Notes: generated by a model not told the origin, from the letters alone. A stretch of 64,000 nucleotides of DNA from Streptomyces sp. HUAS CB01 (GCF_030406905.1 NZ_CP129137.1:3643001-3707000); one strand, 5' to 3'. Shown: positions 32,315 through 41,201, numbered from the stretch's first letter. Numbers and translations are program-made.

Positions 32315-34616
32315 GCCGGCCGCCCGTGCGACTCGACTGCCGTGCTCCCGCGTCCTCCGGCGGCGGGGTGTCCGGGTCCCGCGCCAGTATCGCGCGGGCT
32401 CCCTCCGGCAGCGCGATGTAGAGGAACGGGTTCACGTCCCGGGGCGTCCGGCGCAGCCCGAGCGAGTCGGTGGCCGCGCCGAGCGTCATCGCGTAGGAGT
32501 CCACCGCCCTGCGGACGTTGGGAGCGTGCAGGTCCGCGCCGTTGACGAGGCGGTCGAGGTCCAGATACGCGGACCGGACGACCTCGATCCACCGGTAGGT
32601 GCGGACGTCCTCCTCCCAGCCCTCGACGTAGTCCGTGCCCAGCGCCCCCATCCGCAGCGCCCAGCGTCGGTACATGCGCCGGGCGATCTCGGTGCGGTGG
32701 GGCGTCAGATGCAGATGCCGGACCAGGTCGTACAGCGGATCGCCGACCATGGCGAGTTCCCAGTCGATGACGGTGAGCCTGCCCGGGCCGCTGCGCACCA
32801 GGTTCCACGGGTTGAGATCGCCGTGCAGGAGTACGGGAGTGCGGCGCGTCACCGTGTGCCGGTCGAGGATCTCCTTGAGCCGGTCCGCACCCGGCAGTCC
32901 CAGCGCCCGGGCCAGTTGCCGGGAGTCCGCGGGCAGGGAGGCGACCATCCCGACGAGCCGGTCGCTGAGCCGGCGGTGGAAGCAGCCGTCGTCCGCCGCC
33001 GTGCCGAGGGTCCCGGTGTCGGCCGCAGCCAGGGCGACCAGTTGGTCGACGAGGTCGTCCGCCTCCTGGGGCCGCAGGCCCTGCACCGGATGCTCCGGGG
33101 GACGGAACGGACCCGCCGGACCCTCGTAGGAGTGGACGGCGAACTGGTCCTCCAGCCCGCCGTAGCCGAGGGCCAGGATGCGGGGCGCGCGCACGCCGCC
33201 CCGCAGCCGTTCCACGGCCAGCAGCACGGCGTGCTCGTCCAGGAGGCGGGGCTCCCTGCGGGCGGCGCCGTTCAGCTTGCGGCGGACGACGACCCGCGCC
33301 CCGGCGCTCTCCACGTCCACGACGGTGTTGAGGTGCCCCGTGCCCCGGAAGACCCGGCCGGCGGGGGCGGCACCCTCGGCGCCGAGGGCCTCCGTCACGG
33401 CAGACCAGGGGAACCAGGTCCGCTCGGGAACCCGCACGTCCGCCTGCCACAGGACGGCCGACGGTCTGTGCCGGACCCGGGCGGGCCGCACGGGGAGCCG
33501 GGCGGTGTGCCAGCGGTACAGGGCCTGCTCGATCTCCGGCAGACCCGGCGGGTCGGGCAGCCGGAGCGGCCCCTGTGCAGCCGCCAGGGCCTGCCGCACG
33601 GACTCCGCCGCCTGGTGGAGGTCCCTCGGCAGGTCCGCCCGGCCCAGCCCGCGGGCCGCGCGCATCACGTCCGGGAAGACGGACTGCGCCCGCTCGAAGT
33701 CGAGATAGGCCCGCAGGTCCTCCGTGCCCTGCGCGGCCTCCGGCCGGACCTCGGTCATCGCCCTGCCCCAGGCCTCGACGACCTCGTCCTCCTGGAAGGA
33801 GGGGTAGCGCATGCGGACGAGATGGGTGGCGAGATCGTGCAGGGGGTCCCCGTACGTCGCCAGTTCCCAGTCGACGCACACCAGCGGCGGGCCGCCGTCG
33901 TCGTAGTAGCGGAGGATCACGTTGTCCCGGTGCAGATCGGTGTGGAGCAGCGTGAAGGGCCGGGGCGTCATGGGCGGGATCCGGTCGGCGAACCTCCGCA
34001 GGGCGTCCTCCGGCACTCCCAGGGACACGAACAGACCGCCGAACTCAGCCCAATTGGGCTGCCTGATCTGCTCGTCGGCGAGCCGGGCCATGGTGCGCAG
34101 GAACGACCGGCTCGCGCCGTCCCGCGGCCAGCCGGCCGGCAGCTTCGGCAGCCTTGTCACGGGCACCGCGTACATTCCGGCCAGCAACGGTGCGAGCGCC
34201 TCGACGAGCCGGGGGTCGACGGGCTTGCCGTACTCGCAGACGCCCGACAGCGGGACGCCCTCGACGTAGGTGTGCACGGCGGCGTCACCGACCACCGCGA
34301 GCACTTCGGGCACATGCGGCAGCACGCCCTTCAGCGCGTCGAGGAGGAGCCGCTCCCGCGGCCAGGTGCGGATGACGACCGGAAGCACCCGGGGCATCCG
34401 CCGGCGCACGGTGACCCGTTCACCCGCCGCGCGCCCGAGCAGCCGCGCCGTGTCCGGATCCAGGGCGGCGATGTGGTTGCGGTTGTGGTGGCCCCGGGTC
34501 GTCTCACCGGTGCGGGCCGCCTCACGGACGAAGCGCGCGAGCGCGCCGCCGTCCGGACCGGCGGTGCGAAGGACGGCCGTAGGGGAAGTGCCCACCAGCC
34601 GCTCCTGAACAGTCAC
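32295..34616 (-). CDS. Tandem two-domain APH-type phosphotransferase
   Basis: A 773-residue protein built from two aminoglycoside-phosphotransferase/choline-kinase-like domains. The first has the catalytic LLHTDLHRDNVIL and the Mg-binding VDWELATYGDPLHDL; the second has LLHGDLNPWNLV and VIDWELAMVGDPLYDL, so both Brenner motifs and both Mg motifs are intact. Single domains are usually ~300 residues, so the gene is a true duplication-fusion. Substrate unknown; a small hydroxylated metabolite or sugar is expected. The downstream end overlaps the ABC permease gene by 20 nt, tail to tail. Confidence 0.88.
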   Translation of the reverse strand: MTVQERLVGTSPTAVLRTAGPDGGALARFVREAARTGETTRGHHNRNHIAALDPDTARLLGRAAGERVTVRRRMPRVLPVVIRTWPRERLLLDALKGVLPHVPEVLAVVGDAAVHTYVEGVPLSGVCEYGKPVDPRLVEALAPLLAGMYAVPVTRLPKLPAGWPRDGASRSFLRTMARLADEQIRQPNWAEFGGLFVSLGVPEDALRRFADRIPPMTPRPFTLLHTDLHRDNVILRYYDDGGPPLVCVDWELATYGDPLHDLATHLVRMRYPSFQEDEVVEAWGRAMTEVRPEAAQGTEDLRAYLDFERAQSVFPDVMRAARGLGRADLPRDLHQAAESVRQALAAAQGPLRLPDPPGLPEIEQALYRWHTARLPVRPARVRHRPSAVLWQADVRVPERTWFPWSAVTEALGAEGAAPAGRVFRGTGHLNTVVDVESAGARVVVRRKLNGAARREPRLLDEHAVLLAVERLRGGVRAPRILALGYGGLEDQFAVHSYEGPAGPFRPPEHPVQGLRPQEADDLVDQLVALAAADTGTLGTAADDGCFHRRLSDRLVGMVASLPADSRQLARALGLPGADRLKEILDRHTVTRRTPVLLHGDLNPWNLVRSGPGRLTVIDWELAMVGDPLYDLVRHLHLTPHRTEIARRMYRRWALRMGALGTDYVEGWEEDVRTYRWIEVVRSAYLDLDRLVNGADLHAPNVRRAVDSYAMTLGAATDSLGLRRTPRDVNPFLYIALPEGARAILARDPDTPPPEDAGARQSSRTGGRLTSSAT

Positions 34617-34727
34617 GCGAGGCGCCCACGATGACGGACACCATAGCGGGACTCCCCCGCACGGGGCGGTGAACCGGCGAGGCCGGTGCCGTGACCGGAA
34701 GGGTTCACCGGCCCGCAGCGCCCTGCA

Positions 34728-35606
34728 CTAACCGAACTGATGACTCCGGTCCCAGTAGGAGTCGAACATCTGCTGCGACGCGGTCACGAACCGGGATCCC
34801 TCCGACGCGGCGTCCTCGTCCTTGGCGTAGTGGAAGAGGGTGGCCCCCAGCCCGATCACATCGGTGATGACGATCTCCTGGCCGTCCTGCAGCCGCACCT
34901 CCCGGTCCACCAGGTCGTAGAACCCGTGCAGCGCCTCCTCGCCGTTGAGCAGGTAGAGCTTGCCCGTGGGGTAGTGCGGCACATGGGCCACCCGGACGTC
35001 CACCTCCGGGACGCGCCCCTCCTGCCTGAGGTCGCGCAGGGTGTCGACGAGCAGGTCCGTGTAGCGCCGGCTGATGGCGCGCAGCCGCTCCAGCGGACGG
35101 GGATCGTCCGGGTCCTCGACGTTGCGGGGGTACAGCGAGGGCTGCCGCAGATCGGGCAGCAGCAGGCGCACGGCGATGCGCCGGGGACTGATCTCCCCGC
35201 TCTGCACCCGCTGGGACGCGACCCCGAGGTGCGAGGTCAGCGACTGGGCCGTCAGGGTGAAGACGTCCAGTGCGACTTCCTCCTCCTCGAACGCGGCCTC
35301 GATGAACGGCCCGAGAGCGGCCGCTCCGGATCTGGAGTGCCGCCGGGCCGAGGACGTGTGGACCAGCTGGGTCTTGATCACCCTGGTGCCGCTGCCCCTG
35401 CGGGACTCGATCCACCCCTCGTGGGTGATCTCCCGCAGTGCCTTCTGGACGGTGTCGCGCGAGACACCCAGGCGGTCGGCGAGTTCGCGCTGCGTGGGGT
35501 AGCGGCCGCCGACGTGGTACGTGCTGCCGTCGGTCAGCTCGGCCCGCAGCGTGTCCGCGACACGCTGGACCAGGTCGGCGCCTTCGCCGGTCTCCTTGCT
35601 CCCCAC
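34728..35606 (-). CDS. GntR-family developmental regulator, DevA/DevE type (copy 1)
   Basis: A 292-residue regulator: winged helix-turn-helix at about residues 10-75 (RVADTLRAELTDGSTYHVGGRYPTQRELADRLGVSRDTVQKALREI) and a large C-terminal domain with VRLLLPDLRQPSLYP, KLYLLNGEEALHGFYDLVDRE and SQQMFDSYWDRSHQFG. It is clearly paralogous to the regulator at 36686-37573. In S. coelicolor, tandem GntR paralogues DevA and DevE with the hydrolase gene devB between them control aerial growth and sporulation; this is that locus, but I cannot say which paralogue is which. A palindrome (35717-35740) and a divergent micropeptide gene lie upstream. Confidence 0.88.
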   Translation of the reverse strand: MGSKETGEGADLVQRVADTLRAELTDGSTYHVGGRYPTQRELADRLGVSRDTVQKALREITHEGWIESRRGSGTRVIKTQLVHTSSARRHSRSGAAALGPFIEAAFEEEEVALDVFTLTAQSLTSHLGVASQRVQSGEISPRRIAVRLLLPDLRQPSLYPRNVEDPDDPRPLERLRAISRRYTDLLVDTLRDLRQEGRVPEVDVRVAHVPHYPTGKLYLLNGEEALHGFYDLVDREVRLQDGQEIVITDVIGLGATLFHYAKDEDAASEGSRFVTASQQMFDSYWDRSHQFG

Positions 35607-35716
35607 GCCGCGAAGCTACCCCTTCCGGCCGTACCGCATACCGCTTTCGGTCACATTGGCCGGGCAACGCACCTGCGGGTTAAGGGATCTGACGGATAGG
35701 GGACCAACTGGTCAAA

Positions 35717-35740
35717 CAACCAATCCAATTGGACTGGTTG
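35717..35740. promoter_or_regulatory. 24-nt palindromic operator between GntR copy 1 and micropeptide 1
   Basis: CAACCAATCC-AATT-GGACTGGTTG: symmetric at all but one base pair. Further CCAACTGG half-sites flank it at 35704-35712. Lies midway between the divergent genes, so it can control both. Confidence 0.7.
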
Positions 35741-35773
35741 GCTTGACCGGGCCCGCCCGTTCGGAGGGAACTC

Positions 35774-35929
35774 ATGGCTCGCCTCCTGCCACCACTGTGG
35801 GAACTTCTGGCCCAGCAGCTCCTCGGAGCTCCGGGACTGCTCGTGGCGGTCGTCGCCCTGACCGCCAAGGAGGAAAGGCGCAACTGTGCGGTGCTGGGGT
35901 GCGTCGTGTGCGTGCTCCTGCTCATCTAG
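35774..35929 (+). CDS. 51-residue membrane micropeptide 1 (dev locus)
   Basis: Short gene with ribosome binding site GGAGGG 5-9 nt before the ATG. The peptide starts MARLLPPLWELLAQQLLGAP, then a hydrophobic helix (GLLVAVVALTA), a charged turn KEERRNC and a second hydrophobic stretch AVLGCVVCVLLLI that ends the protein. It resembles micropeptide 2 (37766-37933) in length, in the turn (KEERRNC versus RARNAPC) and in the terminal VV-x-x-LLL helix. Both are divergent to a DevA/DevE-type regulator. Probably two short membrane helices; function unknown. Confidence 0.65.
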   Translation: MARLLPPLWELLAQQLLGAPGLLVAVVALTAKEERRNCAVLGCVVCVLLLI

Positions 35930-35951
35930 TGCCATGACCGGGCGGCCGTGG

Positions 35952-36689
35952 TCACCGACCCCGCCGCACGATCGACAGCACCGGTTCCAGCGATTCCACG
36001 ACCACCGTCGCGCCGGCCGCGCGGAGCCGTTCCGCGCGGCGGGTGTCGTGGGCGTAGCCGAGGAAGCTGACGCCCGCGGCGCGTGCCGCGAACAGGTCCG
36101 AGGGGGTGTCGCCGATCATCAGGGCCGAAGCGGGCGCGGCGCCGAGGGAGCCGAGGGCCCGCAGCACACAGTCCGGGTCGGGCTTGAGGAGCGCGAGGTC
36201 CGGGCCGCGGCCGTGGATGTGGGGGGCGAAGCAGTCGCGCAGGCCGCGCCCGGTGAGGTACTCCTCCGCCGCCCGCGGCGAGTTGTTCGTGGCGACCGCC
36301 AGTCCGTCCGCCACCGCACTCCAGGTCCGTATCAGGGGATCGGCATAGGCGGTGGGCCAGGCGCTCCGGGTGGCGAGCAGTTCCTGGCGGGTGAGCTCCT
36401 GCTCCAGCCCTTCGACCACGTCGCTGCCCGGATGCTGCAGGCCCACCGTCCGCAGCACCTCGTGCGGATCGGCGGCGGTCCGCTGGTCGTCCGTGAGGCG
36501 CACCCGGCCGCCGTGCCGGTCCAGCCAGCCGACCAGGCTCTCCGCGACCCCGGAGGCGGGATGGCGGGCGAAGAGGCGGCAGATGGGGCCGTCGAAGTCG
36601 AAGAGGACGTGGTCGGCCCCGCTGATCAGGTCCTCGATGGTCTCCGCCACGTGCGCCGCCTGTTCGTCGAGTGCCGCATCAGTAGTCAC
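35952..36689 (-). CDS. devB: HAD-superfamily hydrolase, DevB-like
   Basis: A 245-residue phosphatase-like protein: motif I HVLFDFDGPICRLFA (nucleophile DFDG), motif II in VATNNSPRA, Lys in LLKPDPDCVLRAL and motif III ALMIGDTPSDLFAARAAG. The cap domain between motifs I and II is small and helical. Its GTG start overlaps the stop of GntR copy 2 in a GTGA quartet, so it is translated with that regulator. In S. coelicolor the hydrolase gene of the dev locus is called devB and is needed for development. The phosphorylated substrate is unknown. Confidence 0.82.
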   Translation of the reverse strand: MTTDAALDEQAAHVAETIEDLISGADHVLFDFDGPICRLFARHPASGVAESLVGWLDRHGGRVRLTDDQRTAADPHEVLRTVGLQHPGSDVVEGLEQELTRQELLATRSAWPTAYADPLIRTWSAVADGLAVATNNSPRAAEEYLTGRGLRDCFAPHIHGRGPDLALLKPDPDCVLRALGSLGAAPASALMIGDTPSDLFAARAAGVSFLGYAHDTRRAERLRAAGATVVVESLEPVLSIVRRGR

Positions 36690-37573
36690 GAAGAGAGTGT
36701 CAGGTTCGTGGCGATGGTGTTCCAGAGTGCGTCGAACCACTTCCGCGACTGTTCGACGAAGGCCGCGTCGCGGGTGCCGTTGCCGGCGTCGAACGGGAAG
36801 AGGAGCGACTGGGTGCCGAGGGTGTCGTACATCTCCACGGTGGTCGCCTCGATCTCCTCCTCGCGTCTGGTCACGGTGTAGTACGCGAAGAGCGCCTCCG
36901 TGCCGTTCAGCACGTAGAGCTTCACCGGTGGGGTGAACGGCAGCGCGCGGAAGGCGACCGTGACGTCGATGCCGTGGGAGGCGCGCAGCGCCTGGAGGTT
37001 GTGGCGCAGCACCATGCCCTGGGCGTTGCGCTGGGCGAGCCAGCGCTGGTGGACCAGGTCGTCCTCGTCCGTGTCGGCGACGGACGTCGGGAACGCGAGG
37101 TCGATGTTGCGGTCGGGCAGCAGCAGCCGCACCTCGACGGCCTCGGGCCGGATCCGGCCCTCGTGGATCAGCCGCAGCGGTTCGGCCAGCGCCAGCATGA
37201 GCGTCTCGGCCGTCAGGCACAGGGCGTCGACGCGCACCTCGGGCACCGAGAACGCCTTCGCCAGCTGCGGGGCCAGGGCGACCATCGTGGGCTGCGGCCG
37301 GACGTCCTCGCCGTCGCCCGGCCCCTCCGGACGCTCGGCGACCCTGGCCGGGGCACCCCTGGTGACATGGGTGAGGAGGCCGTCCTCCTGGAGGATCCTG
37401 AGGGCCTGCCGTACGGTGCCCCGCTCCACGCCGAACTCCTGGACGAGCTGGGACTGCGTGGGCATGTGATCGCCGGGTCGGAGCACACCACTGTCGATCC
37501 GGTCGCGCAGCACATCGGCGATGTCGTGATGTGTCGGCTTTCTTCCGTTCACCGTGCCGTTCTCGTGGTTCAC
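36686..37573 (-). CDS. GntR-family developmental regulator, DevA/DevE type (copy 2)
   Basis: A 295-residue paralogue of the regulator at 34728-35606. The helix-turn-helix is at about residues 14-75 (DIADVLRDRIDSGVLRPGDHMPTQSQLVQEFGVERGTVRQALRIL); the C-terminal domain shares VRLLLPDRNIDLAFP, KLYVLNGTEALFAYYTVTRRE and VEQSRKWFDALWN with copy 1. It is coupled to the HAD gene downstream by a 4-nt overlap. Divergent to micropeptide 2, with palindromic elements between (37660-37673). Which copy corresponds to DevA and which to DevE cannot be settled here. Confidence 0.88.
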   Translation of the reverse strand: MNHENGTVNGRKPTHHDIADVLRDRIDSGVLRPGDHMPTQSQLVQEFGVERGTVRQALRILQEDGLLTHVTRGAPARVAERPEGPGDGEDVRPQPTMVALAPQLAKAFSVPEVRVDALCLTAETLMLALAEPLRLIHEGRIRPEAVEVRLLLPDRNIDLAFPTSVADTDEDDLVHQRWLAQRNAQGMVLRHNLQALRASHGIDVTVAFRALPFTPPVKLYVLNGTEALFAYYTVTRREEEIEATTVEMYDTLGTQSLLFPFDAGNGTRDAAFVEQSRKWFDALWNTIATNLTLSS

Positions 37574-37659
37574 AACTCGACGCTACAACTCTTCCGAAGT
37601 TATGGGGAGTTGCCGAACACGGGTTAGTCGACATTGCCAAGTGGGGACAACTTCAATTG

Positions 37660-37673
37660 AGTTGGCGCCAACT
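37660..37673. promoter_or_regulatory. Palindromic operator between GntR copy 2 and micropeptide 2
   Basis: AGTTGGCGCCAACT, a perfect 14-nt palindrome, flanked by CAACTTCAATTG (37649-37660) and CAACTTGCAA (37669-37678). The CAACT half-sites are close to the CAACC half-sites before GntR copy 1, as expected if paralogous regulators bind related operators. Confidence 0.65.
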
Positions 37674-37765
37674 TGCAAGACATGGCCGAAGAGGCCGAGT
37701 ACCGCCCCGAGTTGGCCGCTTCTTCGACGACTGCGCTCCTCCCCGACCCCAAGGAGGGACCTGCC

Positions 37766-37933
37766 ATGCCACTCATCGCCTTCGCCCTCGAGGAATTCGT
37801 CCAGTGGCGTTTCGGCCTCATGGGCGTGATCGGCCTGGGACTGCTCAGCTTCGGTCTGCGTGCCAGGAACGCCCCCTGCGCAGGTGTGGGCAGCGTCGTG
37901 CTGGCGCTGCTGCTGCACTCCGCCTCGGTGTGA
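37766..37933 (+). CDS. 55-residue membrane micropeptide 2 (dev locus)
   Basis: Short gene with a strong AAGGAGG ribosome binding site 9 nt before the ATG. The peptide has MPLIAFALEEFVQWRF, a hydrophobic helix GLMGVIGLGLLSFGL, the turn RARNAPC and a second helix AGVGSVVLALLLHSASV at the C-terminus. It parallels micropeptide 1 in topology, turn and terminal helix, and has the same divergent arrangement to a paralogous GntR gene. Function unknown; likely a small membrane protein in the regulon of the neighbouring regulator. Confidence 0.65.
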   Translation: MPLIAFALEEFVQWRFGLMGVIGLGLLSFGLRARNAPCAGVGSVVLALLLHSASV

Positions 37934-38085
37934 AGCCGGGCGGGCGGCCCCGCCGCCCACCCGGTCCGGCACCGGCCCGGGCCGTCCGGTTCGTCCGCCC
38001 CGATCCGGGCCCGGAAGGCCCGCAAGGCCGCAAGGCCGGAAGCCCCAAAAGCCCGTAACGCCCGGAATCCCGAAGGCCCCGGGGC

Positions 38086-39336
38086 TCAGAACATGTCCGG
38101 GCACCACGCCCGGCGCCGGGACCGGAACAGGGCGTCCGCCAGAACCGCCGCGCCCGCGCGCTCCTCCGTCACCCGCCCCAGCGCCACGAGCCGCAGCACC
38201 GATTCGTCGCCCAGGTACAGGGACCCCAACGCCCCCAGGTCCATGACGAGATCGGCCGGAGCGTCGGTCGGGGAACACTCCGCCGCGCCCCCGGGCGACA
38301 CCTCCAGCCGGAACCGGCCACCGGCCGCACCCAGCGGGTCGTGCACGTCCAGCACGAGCGCGCCGGCGGTGTCGTACGTACGCGCCTCCAGCGCCCGGAC
38401 GACGTCCAGCACCCGCACCCACAGGAAGTCCGCGTGGGTGACGGTACGGGCGGCGCGCGGGTCGGGCAGCAGCAGCGGGAGGACGTCGTCCGGGGCACGC
38501 CGCCCCGTCCTCACCGTGGTGACCCAGTCCACCGAGCACACGAACTGCCACAGGGCACGCTCGGCGGCGGACGACACCGCGATCAGCTTCTCGACCGCCA
38601 GCGCCGTGTCCGGCTGGCCCGCGTCGGACCAGCCGGACGACTCGGCCCCGTAGACGGCCAGGCCCTCCACCTCACCCGCCGACGAGCGGTACAGCGCGTA
38701 GAACGGCTCCTTCCAGGGCTCGGGCCCCACCTGGGCCGCCCCCGTGGCCACCTGCCACCAGCGCGCGTCGCGGTCGGTCGCCCCGGCCCGGTCGGCACGG
38801 AAACGGTCGTACAGTTCGGGGCCGAGCTTGCGGACCTCCTCGCCGTCGACCAGATCGATCCTGCCACCGTCCACCGGGCCCGCCCAGCGCGGGTCGAGAC
38901 CGGTACGCGCCACGTCGACGCTCCACTCCGTGAACCAGGTCGCGGGACCGAAGCCGTACCGCCCGTAGATCGGGAACTCCGCCGCGATCAGCGTCGAGAC
39001 GATCTCGCCGCGCTCCTTCGCGGCCTCGAGATCCGCCGTGATCATCCTGGTGAGCAGCCCACGCCGGCGGTGCGTCGGCAGGACGGTGACGTTCGAGACG
39101 GCGTTCGCCGGGACGGCGGCCCCGCCCGGGACCGTGAGCTCCTGTGCGTAGGAGCGGTACGTCGCCACACAGCGGCCCGCGTCGAAGGCGCCCTGCACCC
39201 GGGGGAGATCGAAGTGCGACAGCCGGTCGGCGACCAGGTCCTCGCTCACCACCGGGGGCTTCAGGAACCCGGTCCTGCAGGCGCGCAGCCAGTCGGCGAA
39301 CTCGGACTCGGTGACGGGGCGCACATCGGGGCTCAT
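38086..39336 (-). CDS. Eis-like GNAT acetyltransferase with SCP2 domain
   Basis: A 416-residue protein with the three-part Eis architecture: N-terminal GNAT with [23 protein letters not shown] (acetyl-CoA loop), central degenerate GNAT domain, and C-terminal sterol-carrier-like domain. The chain ends in AWCPDMF, where the terminal carboxylate acts as the general base in Eis. In mycobacteria Eis acetylates aminoglycosides and host protein; in Streptomyces such enzymes may protect against antibiotics or modify metabolites. The ATG at 39336 is 7 nt after TAGCGT and has no ribosome binding site (leaderless); a GTG 3 codons upstream is less likely. Confidence 0.9.
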   Translation of the reverse strand: MSPDVRPVTESEFADWLRACRTGFLKPPVVSEDLVADRLSHFDLPRVQGAFDAGRCVATYRSYAQELTVPGGAAVPANAVSNVTVLPTHRRRGLLTRMITADLEAAKERGEIVSTLIAAEFPIYGRYGFGPATWFTEWSVDVARTGLDPRWAGPVDGGRIDLVDGEEVRKLGPELYDRFRADRAGATDRDARWWQVATGAAQVGPEPWKEPFYALYRSSAGEVEGLAVYGAESSGWSDAGQPDTALAVEKLIAVSSAAERALWQFVCSVDWVTTVRTGRRAPDDVLPLLLPDPRAARTVTHADFLWVRVLDVVRALEARTYDTAGALVLDVHDPLGAAGGRFRLEVSPGGAAECSPTDAPADLVMDLGALGSLYLGDESVLRLVALGRVTEERAGAAVLADALFRSRRRAWCPDMF

Positions 39337-39417
39337 GACACCCACGCTATGTCCCTCCGCCCGCGTCCGTCACAGGGATTACGGCGCCGTCCGCCGGGCG
39401 CCCGACCGGTCCGGCCC

Positions 39418-39468
39418 CCGGCGGTCCCCGGTCCGGCTCCGGCCTCCGGCGGTCCCCGGTCCGGCTCC
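39418..39468. repeat. 23-nt direct repeat downstream of the asparaginase gene
   Basis: Two exact 23-nt copies (39418-39440 and 39446-39468; core CGGCGGTCCCCGGTCCGGCT), period 28 nt, in the gap between the asparaginase stop and the Eis-like gene. Confidence 0.85.
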
Positions 39469-39476
39469 CGCCGCGG

Positions 39477-40466
39477 TCAGAAGACCGCCCGTACCCCGCC
39501 CACCGGTTCGCCCCCGCCGAGCAGCGGGGAGTCCGCGATCCGCGCCACCACCGGGTCGTCCACACCCAGCCGCTCGAGCAGCCGGGCCAGCACCGGCCCC
39601 AGCGCTCGCGCGCCGCCGTCGTCGATCTTCAGGGCGAGGGCCCGGCCGTCGGGGAGGGCCACCGCCTGGACCGCCTCGGCGCCGACCTTCGACAGCGCCC
39701 CCGGCACGGCCCGCATCAGCCAGGTGTCGTGCCTGTTCGTCCCGGCGACGTACTCGGGGTGGGCCCGCATCGCGTCCGCCACCCGCCGCTCCGCGGAGCC
39801 CTCCGGCGCCAGGACGTACGCGCGGAACGCCCTGGCCAGGCCGACCAGACCGATCGCCATCAGCGGTGCGCCGCAGCCGTCCGTGCCGACTGCGGCGACC
39901 GGCTCTCCCGCGGCCTCCTCCACGACCGTGCGCGTCAGCAGCTGCAGTGGGTGGGAGGGATCGGCGTAGCTCTCCATCGGCCAGCCGTTCACCCGGCACG
40001 CCGCGAGCATCGCCGCGTGTTTGCCGGAGCAGTTCATGGCGACCCGGTCGCGGGGCCGGCCGGCCGCCAGGTACCGCTCCGCCTCGGCCTGGTCCAGCGG
40101 CAGCGACGGCGGGGTCCTGAGGTCGTCCGGGGTCAGCCCGTGCTCGGCGAGCATCGTGCGGACGAGGCCGATGTGGAACGGCTCCCCTGAATGGCTCGCC
40201 GCGGCCAGCGCGAGCCGCTCCCCGGGCAGGTCCACGCCCGCCCGCAGCACGGCCGCGGCCTGCATCGGCTTGTTCGCCGAGCGGGGGAGGACGGGCACCT
40301 CCGGTTCGCCCAGCGCCAGCTCGACGCCCCCGTCGGCCGCCAGGACCACGAGAGAGCCCCGGTGCCGGCCCTCCACGAAGCCGGAGCGGACGGCCTCGGC
40401 GAGGACCGGGTGCGGCGCGGGCCCGGCCCCGGGCACGTCGGCGGACACGGACGGGGTGACGGTCAT
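39477..40466 (-). CDS. Asparaginase II-family protein
   Basis: A 329-residue protein of the Rhizobium-type (asparaginase_II) family, unrelated to the bacterial AnsA/AnsB enzymes. Visible motifs: VRSGFVEGRHRGSLVVL near the N-terminus, PRSANKPMQAAAVLRAG (Ser and Lys region), AAASHSGEPFHIGLVR, NCSGKHAAMLAACRVNGW (zinc-binding Cys and Lys region) and GTDGCGAPLMAIGLV. Expected to hydrolyse L-asparagine or a related amide. The ATG has GGAAGG 9 nt upstream. Length is normal for the family. It lies 84 nt downstream of rsiG on the same strand. Confidence 0.92.
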   Translation of the reverse strand: MTVTPSVSADVPGAGPAPHPVLAEAVRSGFVEGRHRGSLVVLAADGGVELALGEPEVPVLPRSANKPMQAAAVLRAGVDLPGERLALAAASHSGEPFHIGLVRTMLAEHGLTPDDLRTPPSLPLDQAEAERYLAAGRPRDRVAMNCSGKHAAMLAACRVNGWPMESYADPSHPLQLLTRTVVEEAAGEPVAAVGTDGCGAPLMAIGLVGLARAFRAYVLAPEGSAERRVADAMRAHPEYVAGTNRHDTWLMRAVPGALSKVGAEAVQAVALPDGRALALKIDDGGARALGPVLARLLERLGVDDPVVARIADSPLLGGGEPVGGVRAVF

Positions 40467-40550
40467 GTGCGGCAGCCTTCCGGGGCGGCACCCGGCCGAC
40501 CCGAGCCGCCGGCGGGGTTCCGCATACGGGCGGTTCGCGTGACCCGGCGT

Positions 40551-41201
40551 TCAGGTGAGCAGGTCGTCCACTTGCGCTTCGCCGTCACGGTACCTGCGGG
40601 CGATCTCCGCGCTGCAGTCGTCAGCGGTGCGCTGCAACTGCTGCCGCTGGCCCGATACTTCCTGCTCGTAGTCCGCGAGCCGCCCCATCGCCGCGCGCAG
40701 TTCGTCGTCCGTCCGCGCTTCCAGGTCGGACAGCTCGACCTCGGAGAGCATCTCCGCGGCCAGCAGCCGGTACTCCTCGCCGCGCGGCACGGACAGCGTG
40801 ACGTGCCGGGCCGAACTGCCGCGCCGCGACGGCGGGTCGGCGAGGATCCGGGAGAGCCGGTCGACCACCGCCGCGTCCGGGCCGGACCGTTCCGGGCCGC
40901 CGGTCTCGGCGGGCGGCAGCGGCGACGGCGGTGCCGAACGCCGGCACAGCTCCGCGCGCAGGATGTCGATCCGGCCCTGCAGCAGCCGCCGCACATAGCT
41001 CAGATCGGCCTCGTCCCGCTGGGACTCCTTGCGCAGGGCCCGCAGTTCGGGAAGCCGCAGGGCGGCGAGATCGCGCGCACCGGGCTCGGGACGGCTGTCA
41101 CCGGTGCGCTGTGCGGGCGGGCGGGCGGTACCGGCCCCCGTGCAGGCACCGCGGGTCATCTGTACGGGACCGGGCGACTGCCCGGCGCCAGGTGTGCTCA
41201 T
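40551..41201 (-). CDS. rsiG: Anti-sigma-WhiG factor RsiG (c-di-GMP-dependent)
   Basis: RsiG holds sigma-WhiG inactive only when two molecules of c-di-GMP are bound, linking the second messenger to sporulation. The 216-residue product contains the signature E-X3-S-X2-R-X3-Q-X3-D twice: E64-S68-R71-Q75-D79 in the first helix and E179-S183-R186-Q190-D194 in the second. These are the two c-di-GMP-binding helices of the antiparallel coiled coil described for S. venezuelae RsiG. The N-terminal ~45 residues and the linker (about 90-130) are disordered. The ATG at 41201 follows GAGGGG. Divergent from dtd. whiG itself is not in the window. Confidence 0.94.
   Translation of the reverse strand: MSTPGAGQSPGPVQMTRGACTGAGTARPPAQRTGDSRPEPGARDLAALRLPELRALRKESQRDEADLSYVRRLLQGRIDILRAELCRRSAPPSPLPPAETGGPERSGPDAAVVDRLSRILADPPSRRGSSARHVTLSVPRGEEYRLLAAEMLSEVELSDLEARTDDELRAAMGRLADYEQEVSGQRQQLQRTADDCSAEIARRYRDGEAQVDDLLT

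Noticed and set aside
31726..33879. A 717-codon open frame on the minus strand
   Set aside because: Out-of-frame shadow of the phosphotransferase and antisense to the permease; Arg/Pro/Gly-rich composition typical of high-GC shadow frames.
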